From contig JAGVZT010000066.1 of assembly GCA_018302335.1 (NCBI GenBank), forward strand, positions 1-42,989: DNA of 42,989 bases, read 5' to 3'. The notes beneath the pieces were generated by a model that ran no database searches, had not been told where the DNA came from, and was given only the letters and a program-made list of their open reading frames with translations. Shown here one piece after another: positions 37,336-42,989 of the stretch (the first letter of the stretch is position 1; every line of letters starts with the position of its first letter). This stretch comes from Candidatus Woesearchaeota archaeon. Its GTDB lineage: Archaea > Nanobdellota > Nanobdellia > Woesearchaeales > JAGVZT01. Made by a program: the position numbers and the translations under genes.

Positions 37336-39198
37336 ATGCATCTTTTTCCCCATGAGACTGTCCGGCCGGTCCAGAACGAACTGATGGATTCGGTCACGGA
37401 AGCAATCTCGTCCAGAAAAGGCCTGGTGGTCCACGCGCCGACCGGCCTGGGCAAGACTGCTGCGTCCCTCGCTCCTGCCCTTCGCTACGCCATTGACAAC
37501 GACCTCACCGTCTTTTTCCTCACCAGCAGGCACACCCAGCACCGCATCGCGATAGAGACCCTCCGCAGGATGCGCGAGCGCCACTCCCTGGATTTCACGG
37601 TCGCGGATATCATCGGCAAGAAGCACATGTGCGCGCAGCCGGGGGTGGGCAAGCTCCAGGGGGGGGAGTTCTACGAGTACTGTAAGGCGCTGCGCGAAGA
37701 GGGCAACTGCCAGTTCTACGCCCAGGCGCGCACCGGCGCACGGCTCACCCCAGAAGGGAAGCTCGCGATGGCACAGCTTGAGCAGCGCGGCCCGCTCCAT
37801 GTGGAGGAGAGCGTCGCTCACTGCACAGAGCAGGAGCTCTGCCCGTATGAGATCGTCTCCGCGCTCTCCTCGAAAGCACGGGTCATCGTGACGGACTATT
37901 ATTCCATCTTCCACCCTACCATCAGGGGGAGCTTCTTCCGCCGCTCCGGAAAATCACTGGACAAGGCAGTGGTCATCGCGGACGAGGGGCACAATCTTCC
38001 GCAGCGGCTCCGCGAGCTGCTCAGCACCAGGCTTTCCACCATGATGCTCCGCCGCGGCGTCAAGGAGGCGAGGAAGCACGGCTGCAGGGATGTTATCCCC
38101 CTGCTGACTGCGCTCCAGGACAGCCTGAACTCGCTCTCTGACCGGATGAAGAGCGGGCAGGAACGGCTGGTGACACGCGACGACGTCGCGAAGGCCCTCG
38201 GGAACGAGCAGGAGTACGAGGACGCGATTGCCGCGCTCGAACTCGCCGCGGAGCAGGTGGTCGCGAGGCAGATGCGAAGCGCCCTCACGGGAGTGCATGC
38301 CTTTCTTGTGGCATGGAAGGGGCCGGACGAGGGATTCGCGCGCATCCTCCAGGTGAACGAGATGCAGGGGCTCCCTCTCGCGAGCCTGACACACCGCTGC
38401 CTCGACCCGAGTGTGCTGTCCTCCGACGTGGTGAAGCAGGCCCATGCGCTCATCGTCATGAGCGGCACCCTGACACCAGTGGAGATGTACCGGGACCTGC
38501 TCTCCATGCCAAACGCAGTTCTCAAAACGTACCCCTCCCCGTTTCCGGTGACGAACAGGCTTGCGGTGGTGCTCACGAGCGCCACTACCCAGTACAAGGC
38601 ACGAGGCGAGGAACAATTCGGCCGAATCGCAGCGGCCTGCTCCGCCATCGCTGAGAAAGTCCCTGGCAATGTCGCCCTGTTCTTCCCCAGCTACGGTTTA
38701 CGGGATTTGGTGAAAACGCAGTTCGAGCGGAGCTGCAGTAGGACGCTCTTCCTGGAGTACAGCCAGATGGCGCAGGAAGAAAAGGCGGCGATGCTTGAGC
38801 GCTTCGCCGGCTACAAAAAGAGCGGAGCAGTCCTCATGGCCGTGAGTTCGGGCTCATTCTCAGAGGGGGTGGATTTCCCGGACGGGATGCTCAAGGGTGT
38901 GGTGATTGTCGGGCTGCCGCTCCAGAGACCCGACCTGGAGACGGAATGCCTCATCAAGCACTATGACCGCAAGTTCGGCAGGGGATGGGATTACGGGTAC
39001 GTGTACCCGGCCATGAACCGTGCGATGCAATCCGCGGGGAGGTGCATCCGCTCGGAAAAGGACCGCGGAGCCGTCGTCTTCCTGGACATGCGGTATGCGT
39101 GGCCCCAGTACGCGCAGTGCCTGCCTAAGGAGTGGCAGATACGCCTCGCGCGGAGCGACGAGCAGTGCGTCTCCCTCCTGGAGGAGTTCTTCGGATGA
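37336..39198 (+). CDS. XPD/Rad3-family Fe-S DNA helicase
   Basis: A 620-residue superfamily 2 helicase that unwinds DNA 5' to 3'. Walker A is APTGLGKT (34-41), motif II is DEGH (216-219, in IADEGHNLP), and C-terminal motifs include SGSFSEGVDFPDGMLKGVVI and the motif VI region MQSAGRCIRSEKDRG. Between motifs Ia and II lie cysteines 99, 116, 125, 163 and 169 (the last in the typical CPYE), enough for the family's Fe-S cluster. It is an archaeal XPD-type protein for repair or replication-fork work; the exact subgroup (XPD versus DinG-like) was not resolved. Its stop overlaps the decayed nnrE ATG by 4 bp. Confidence 0.92.
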   Translation: MHLFPHETVRPVQNELMDSVTEAISSRKGLVVHAPTGLGKTAASLAPALRYAIDNDLTVFFLTSRHTQHRIAIETLRRMRERHSLDFTVADIIGKKHMCAQPGVGKLQGGEFYEYCKALREEGNCQFYAQARTGARLTPEGKLAMAQLEQRGPLHVEESVAHCTEQELCPYEIVSALSSKARVIVTDYYSIFHPTIRGSFFRRSGKSLDKAVVIADEGHNLPQRLRELLSTRLSTMMLRRGVKEARKHGCRDVIPLLTALQDSLNSLSDRMKSGQERLVTRDDVAKALGNEQEYEDAIAALELAAEQVVARQMRSALTGVHAFLVAWKGPDEGFARILQVNEMQGLPLASLTHRCLDPSVLSSDVVKQAHALIVMSGTLTPVEMYRDLLSMPNAVLKTYPSPFPVTNRLAVVLTSATTQYKARGEEQFGRIAAACSAIAEKVPGNVALFFPSYGLRDLVKTQFERSCSRTLFLEYSQMAQEEKAAMLERFAGYKKSGAVLMAVSSGSFSEGVDFPDGMLKGVVIVGLPLQRPDLETECLIKHYDRKFGRGWDYGYVYPAMNRAMQSAGRCIRSEKDRGAVVFLDMRYAWPQYAQCLPKEWQIRLARSDEQCVSLLEEFFG

Positions 39199-39669
39199 TC
39201 ACCTCTGCGGAAATGGCAGAGCTGGAGCGTCTCAGTGAGCAGCGCGGTATCCCCACGTTGAGGCTCATGGAGACTGCCGGCGCAGCGCTCGCGGACATCA
39301 TTGTCGAACGCTTCCGGCCGAGGAAGGTCCTGGTGGTGTGCTATCATGGCAATAACGGGGGCGACGGCTTCGTGGCCGCACGCATGCTTCAGCACCACGT
39401 AAAAGTAAGAATCGCATTTTTAGGCAGGGTGGAAAAGCTGAGGGGAGAAGCGCTGCTCAACTACGAGCGGCTTGACCCGAGACTTCTCGTGTCTTTCCCC
39501 TCGGTCCGGCTGGAAGACCGGGCTTGACCCGGACACCGGAGAGCGCTCCGACCCCGTGATAGACGCCGAACTCATCGTCACTTTCCATGACATCAAGACT
39601 GGCCTGGTGAAAGCCGGACTGCAGGAGCGATGCGTCGTGGTGGATATAGGGATTCAACGCAGCACGTAG
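39195..39669 (+). pseudogene. nnrE: Decayed NAD(P)HX epimerase (YjeF N-terminal domain), internal deletion plus frameshift
   Basis: NnrE repairs damaged NAD(P)H hydrates. The first part is well preserved in one frame to a TGA at 39525: MITSAEMAELERLSEQRGIP, LMETAGAALADIIVERF, and the nucleotide-site block GNNGGDGFVAARML. The end of the domain then appears in another frame: LDPDTGERSDPVIDAELIVT, FHDIKTGLVKAGL and VVVDIGI. About 60 residues that normally lie between, including the catalytic Asp of the VDALLGTG block and the SIDIPSG strand, are missing. The combination of a deletion and a frame change argues for a real lesion rather than a single read error. The dehydratase domain often fused to NnrE is also absent. 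Confidence 0.8.
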
Positions 39670-40778
39670 ATGTCCGCGGTGAGCACTCTCCGCGCCTTCT
39701 CCATGATGCGGGGAATGGTGAAGATGTTCGCAGTCTTGAGCTCCGCCTGGACCTCGCGCAGCCGCTCAAGGTCATAATGGATGACTTCGTAGGAGAGAGC
39801 GGATTGCCAGTCGAGCGTCGCGACCGCGTTGCCTTCGCCTTCGGCGAGAATGATGCGCTCTGCGAGAGTGCCGTCTGTTGCGTAGACATCCGCAGCTGCG
39901 AATGGCCCCTGCTCTCCGGAGTAGTAACGAAGCACTGCGATGTTGCTGCTGTCCGGAGCCCATTCGGGAACCCCGCTGACCCCAAGGGCTACCGGCCGCG
40001 CTGTGAATGAGCTGTCCGCGATGAAGAGGTTGTCACCCCGCTCTCCCGGCACGAGGTAGGCAAGCCACGCACCGTCGGGACTCCACAGCGGGGAGTGCCC
40101 GTGCAGCTCCGTCATCAGCGTGCGACGGCTCGTTGCATCGTAGACCGCAAGATGTGCGTTATCGCGGCCATGCACAAAGGCAATCTTATTGGTCGCGCTC
40201 CACGCCGGCTGGCTCGCATCCCCGCTCACAACGCGCTCGGTCGTTCCGCTGCGAATGCGCAGCTGGCCGTCGCGCGTGTACACAAAGCTTTCTGCGCCCG
40301 GAGACCACGGCTGCAGCCAAGCGTCGCCGAGGACGCGCGATTTCACGAATCCAGATGAATCCGATACCACGATGGTCCCCGCGGTCTCATACATAAGGTC
40401 CCCCCTTGTTGACCAGCGCGCAGGCTCAGGAAAGGCTGCAAGGAGCTTCTCCATGTCCATCGCGTCGAGGTCGGCGTAGGTGAGTCCCTCAATCGGGAGG
40501 TTCTGAGCCACAGGCCGCACCTGGGCCGTCTCCGCGTCGATGAGCACCAGGTCGTACCGCGGGTCGAATGCGCCCTCTCCCCTAAGGAACACCAGGGGGC
40601 TGACAATGCGGAACATCTCGGTCTGGTAGGCCGCGAGGTCCACATTCTCCGCGGTGGAAGCGGGCGAGACCGCAGGGGCAAATTCTATCGTGCGCTCCAG
40701 CGGGATGCGTTCCGGCGCGGTCGCAGTGACCGCAAATGCCAGCGCCGAGATACCAAGGAGAGTCTTGCCAAGAGCCAT
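39654..40778 (-). CDS. Secreted or anchored TolB/WD40-like beta-propeller protein 1
   Basis: A 374-residue exported protein. The N-terminus MALGKTLLGISALAFAVTAT is a signal peptide or anchor. The body contains propeller repeats of the TolB type: QPWSPGAESFVYTRDG, QPAWSATNKIAFVHGRDN, SPLWSPDGAWLAYLVPGE and PEWAPDSSNIAVLRYY. The C-terminus ends in a helix and a strand (LTADIYVL). ATG 40778 is used rather than the TTG at 40805, because the signal starts there and a TATA box CTATTTTAAC (40811-40820) gives a short leader with an AGGGGTGG tract. Ligand unknown. It overlaps the decayed nnrE by 16 bp. Confidence 0.78.
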   Translation of the reverse strand: MALGKTLLGISALAFAVTATAPERIPLERTIEFAPAVSPASTAENVDLAAYQTEMFRIVSPLVFLRGEGAFDPRYDLVLIDAETAQVRPVAQNLPIEGLTYADLDAMDMEKLLAAFPEPARWSTRGDLMYETAGTIVVSDSSGFVKSRVLGDAWLQPWSPGAESFVYTRDGQLRIRSGTTERVVSGDASQPAWSATNKIAFVHGRDNAHLAVYDATSRRTLMTELHGHSPLWSPDGAWLAYLVPGERGDNLFIADSSFTARPVALGVSGVPEWAPDSSNIAVLRYYSGEQGPFAAADVYATDGTLAERIILAEGEGNAVATLDWQSALSYEVIHYDLERLREVQAELKTANIFTIPRIMEKARRVLTADIYVLR

Positions 40779-40821
40779 GGAACCACCCCTGGACGTCAGC
40801 GCCAAAGGACGTTAAAATAGT

Positions 40822-42192
40822 TTACGGCAGGGTGTAATCTAGAGTAGAAATATACAGGTCCACCTGCAGGATGTTATTGGTGTCCTGCAGAGCAGCATCG
40901 ATGTCGCTCAGCGCAGCGCTTGGATTGTCCTTCGCGGCGAGCAGCCGCTCCAGAGCGGCGCTGTCCAGGGTGTGCATCTCGGACACAATCGCGCTGTTGC
41001 TGGCCCACGCGAAATCACCCACAAGGGCGCCATCGGTTGCGGGCACGCTCCCTAGGTGCGCCCCCGCAGCATAAAGTTCAATGCTCCCCTGGTTGCCGGG
41101 AACAGCAAGCACCCTCCCATCAGGAGAGAAGCGGGCCACTGGGCGCAGCACATTCTGCAGGTAGGCCCTGTCGTTCACCAGGGCGCCATCGCGGATTTCC
41201 GCAAGTCGCAGCTCGTGAAGACCATCCCTCGGCACGAAGTACGCAAGCGTCCCTGAGCTTGATACCGCGGGGCTCATGCCACTGCCCAGAAGGGTCAGCT
41301 GGCCGTCATACAAGAACAGCTCTCCGTTGCTCGCCAGGATGAGCCTGTCCGCATCGAGCCACTGGGCATCTTCTCCCGGAGCAATCAAGGTGAGGGTCTG
41401 TCCCTCAAGATTATAGATTGAGACTGTGCCGTCCATCGCCAACGCAAGCGCACCGTCTGGAGACCATGCCGCAGAGGCCACGTCCCCCTCAGGTGCGATG
41501 GCAGCCGCTGTCCCGGCTGCAAAGTCCACTAGCGCAGGCTTTCCACCCGCGACGAAGAAAAGGTGACTGCCATCCGGAGAATAGGATGCGCCCGCGGGAA
41601 ACTCCGCGGAAAAGTCTCCAAGGGACATCGCTCCGGAGAACATCCTCTCCACAATGGTGTCGATGCCAGGAATGGGGAAGGTGTTGCCGAGCAGCGCTCC
41701 CGTGGTTCCGTCCGCGAGGTCAACAGTGCCCACAGTGTACACGGGCTGTTTGTTGCCCAGGATGAAGCCAAGCAGTCCCGTAGGGTCCTGCTGCACCACG
41801 CCATAGCGCACCACCTGCTCCACCGTGGTGTGATAGAACGCAGCACTTCCTCCTGAAATTGCCGGAGCAAGCTCAAGGCCGAGCACGCTAGTCAGCCTTC
41901 GCGTCTCCACCTCGCGGAACTCGGGAGTCGATGTGCTCTGCGCAGCCGGAACTCCTGCCTGGCTGCTTTCCGTCGGCGCGGGTGTGGCGCTTGGCGCCAA
42001 GGATGGCCTGGGTGTGTGGGGAGCAACAAGAACTGGAGAGCTCTCCAATGGGGGAGTCCCCTGCGCGATGCTCCTGCCGGCGACATACCCCCCAGCGGCA
42101 AGCAGCGCGGCGGCGCCTCCAAGCAGCAGAGCCGGCAAGACCCCGCGTTTCTTCCGCTGCTCAGGATGGACTATCCGGAACTCGTCGGGCAT
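40822..42192 (-). CDS. Membrane-anchored TolB-like beta-propeller protein 2
   Basis: A 456-residue protein. A short cytosolic N-terminus (MPDEFRIVHPEQRKKRG) is followed by one membrane segment (about 18-40), then a Pro/Ser/Thr-rich linker (about 45-95) typical of an extracellular spacer, then propeller blades with the WSPDG motif (ASYSPDGSHLFFVAGG, AAWSPDGALALAMDG, ARFSPDGRVLAVPGN). It ends in a strand QVDLYISTLDYTL, like the neighbouring propeller's ADIYVL, so the two are probably paralogues. ATG 42192 is 26 bp from the centre of a TATA box at 42213-42223. Confidence 0.8.
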   Translation of the reverse strand: MPDEFRIVHPEQRKKRGVLPALLLGGAAALLAAGGYVAGRSIAQGTPPLESSPVLVAPHTPRPSLAPSATPAPTESSQAGVPAAQSTSTPEFREVETRRLTSVLGLELAPAISGGSAAFYHTTVEQVVRYGVVQQDPTGLLGFILGNKQPVYTVGTVDLADGTTGALLGNTFPIPGIDTIVERMFSGAMSLGDFSAEFPAGASYSPDGSHLFFVAGGKPALVDFAAGTAAAIAPEGDVASAAWSPDGALALAMDGTVSIYNLEGQTLTLIAPGEDAQWLDADRLILASNGELFLYDGQLTLLGSGMSPAVSSSGTLAYFVPRDGLHELRLAEIRDGALVNDRAYLQNVLRPVARFSPDGRVLAVPGNQGSIELYAAGAHLGSVPATDGALVGDFAWASNSAIVSEMHTLDSAALERLLAAKDNPSAALSDIDAALQDTNNILQVDLYISTLDYTLP

Positions 42193-42212
42193 GGGGATGG
42201 GAATTCCGCTGG

Positions 42213-42223
42213 CCTTAAAAGGC
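42213..42223 (-). promoter_or_regulatory. TATA box of propeller gene 2
   Basis: GCCTTTTAAGG on the minus strand, centred 26 bp from the ATG at 42192. Confidence 0.65.
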
Positions 42224-42293
42224 TTCCGGGACCAGCGACGAGCTTCCGGAGAAACTGCCGCAAGGCTCTTCAAGGCGGCCGGAGCTGCGAAGG

Positions 42294-42701
42294 ATGATGA
42301 AACCGCGCATCGTGACATTGGATGCGGTGTCCTCTCCCTATGAGGAGCGCGCGTACGAACCCATCGTGAAGCGCGTTCCTGAGGATGCCGAGCGCTGGAC
42401 TTTCGAGAGGCTGGTCCGCTGGCTCCTGACACCGGAGACAGGCGAGCTTAACCCCGAGCCCATGAACCTTGCGGAGCAGAATCTCGCTGAGAAGATTACA
42501 GGGTACCTCGCGCTCACGGGAGAAGACAGGAACACTACGCTGCAACTCATGGTGCCGGACAGCGAGCAGGGGCCCTTCTCCCTGCAGCAGAAAGTTAAGG
42601 AGGCGCAATTCTCGGAACGGAGCGAGTTGCTCGACTCCGGAGAGGACATGACCTATCTCGCGCTGGACCTGCGGGCGGTGCTGTATGACAAGGGCGGCTG
42701 A
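42294..42701 (+). CDS. Protein of unknown function
   Basis: A 135-residue acidic protein, not recognised. It contains ERWTFERLVRWLLTPETGEL, LAEKITGYLALTGEDRNTTL and QQKVKEAQFSERSELLDSGE, which look largely helical with no membrane segment. It starts at ATG 42294 (the next codon is also ATG), preceded by GGAG at 42281-42284. A palindromic TATA-like element at 42213-42223 lies too far upstream for a leaderless start. It diverges from propeller gene 2. Confidence 0.65.
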   Translation: MMKPRIVTLDAVSSPYEERAYEPIVKRVPEDAERWTFERLVRWLLTPETGELNPEPMNLAEQNLAEKITGYLALTGEDRNTTLQLMVPDSEQGPFSLQQKVKEAQFSERSELLDSGEDMTYLALDLRAVLYDKGG

Positions 42702-42989
42702 CCTGTTCCGCGACCTTGTCCGCGGAGGGGGGACATGGGTCATGCTGGCAGAACGTCTTTATCACGGCCAGCCTGCAAAGAGCGGAGAGCTCTTCCATCT
42801 CGGCCGATACTATGGACTGGAAGAGTGCGAGCATCTTTCAGACCTGGACGGCAAACCTGAGCCAGTCCCCCAGGGATGGCCAGGCCTGGCAAATCTAGTC
42901 GCTGAGGAGCTGAGAGCGCGTTACTCGTCAGCCGCGCGGCCGACTGTCAAGTCCGCGCGAAAGCGCGCACCGGTTTCGCAGCGGAGCCA
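42685..42989 (+). CDS. Open reading frame of unknown function, truncated by the window end
   Basis: From ATG 42685 the frame stays open for 101 codons to the window edge. It overlaps the upstream gene's stop by 17 bp. The translation has ordinary composition, with LFRDLVRGGGTWVMLAERLY and LFHLGRYYGLEECEHLSDLD, and then turns basic (KSARKRAP). Not recognised. The coding call rests on the open frame and tight packing only. Confidence 0.5.
   Translation, partial: MTRAADLFRDLVRGGGTWVMLAERLYHGQPAKSGELFHLGRYYGLEECEHLSDLDGKPEPVPQGWPGLANLVAEELRARYSSAARPTVKSARKRAPVSQRS

Noticed and set aside
37659-37665. Run of seven G inside the XPD gene as a possible frameshift site
   Set aside because: The reading frame is continuous across it and conserved motifs lie on both sides in the same frame.
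39472-39669. Separate small gene in the second frame behind nnrE
   Set aside because: Its sequence is the C-terminal end of the same YjeF domain, so it is treated as part of the broken nnrE.

Overview
The window is a GC-rich stretch of an archaeal chromosome. The lineage markers are unambiguous: TATA-binding protein, MCM helicase, the RNase P protein Rpp30, the proteasome-activating ATPase PAN, aIF5B, a GatCAB amidotransferase, TldD/TldE, XPD helicase, an archaeal TrmI, and strong TATA boxes centred about 24-29 bp upstream of many start codons, which points to mostly leaderless transcription. Very tight packing, many 1-4 bp start/stop overlaps, convergent 3' overlaps, and a mixture of archaeal core genes with bacterial-type genes (PurB of the E. 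coli subfamily, a small alarmone hydrolase, an HD-GYP-like protein, a MutY relative) suggest a reduced or DPANN-grade archaeon. The exact phylum cannot be fixed from this sequence alone.

Layout. 1-2.2 kb: the 5' part of mcm (minus strand), interrupted at Walker A by a LAGLIDADG intein that runs off the window. 2.3-6.2 kb: tbp, then a tRNA-sulfur/RNA-processing neighbourhood (ThiI-like THUMP protein with a degenerate PP-loop, a ubiquitin-like sulfur carrier, RNase P Rpp30, an NcsA/TtuA-type thiolase, a stand-alone Cas4-like nuclease). 6.3-9.8 kb: an aminotransferase, an AbrB-PhoU regulator, and an operon of two unknown small proteins plus a small alarmone hydrolase. 10.0-15.8 kb: tldD-tldE, then pan with two paralogous membrane-anchored proteins and a methyltransferase. 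15.9-20.4 kb: a membrane-fused spermidine-synthase-like protein diverging from gatC-gatA-gatB. 20.5-24.0 kb: a PrcB-domain protein, RNase HII, a 620-residue membrane protein, and initiator tRNA-Met with an emfourin-like gene directly behind it. 24.2-31.6 kb: smc, a short RqcH/NFACT protein, an HD-GYP-like protein, trmI-purB. 31.8-35.3 kb: aIF5B with a PUA-domain protein, and a sulfite-oxidase-like molybdoprotein behind an unknown gene. 35.4-39.7 kb: a MutY relative, a YfbR-like HD protein, an unknown, an XPD helicase and a decayed nnrE. 39.7-43 kb: two tandem secreted/anchored beta-propeller proteins and two unknown genes.

The most striking structure not explained by genes is a dispersed family of imperfect palindromes, usually about 64 bp. 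At least nine copies and one partial copy lie in 43 kb, almost all between genes and often just upstream of a core promoter. Two copies in opposite orientations (6197-6260 and 9839-9902) share an identical first 36 bases, and other copies carry compensatory changes in the terminal stem. One copy is read through by the 3' end of the ncsA-like gene. Other notable points are two single symmetric TATA boxes that appear to serve divergent gene pairs at about 26 bp in both directions, an initiator tRNA whose 3' end is four bases from the start codon of a protein gene, and several core proteins lacking expected motifs or domains (ThiI, RqcH, MutY, NnrE, the PAN tail).

No gap between genes exceeds 300 bases. 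The larger gaps (100-200 bases) hold promoters and the dispersed repeats.
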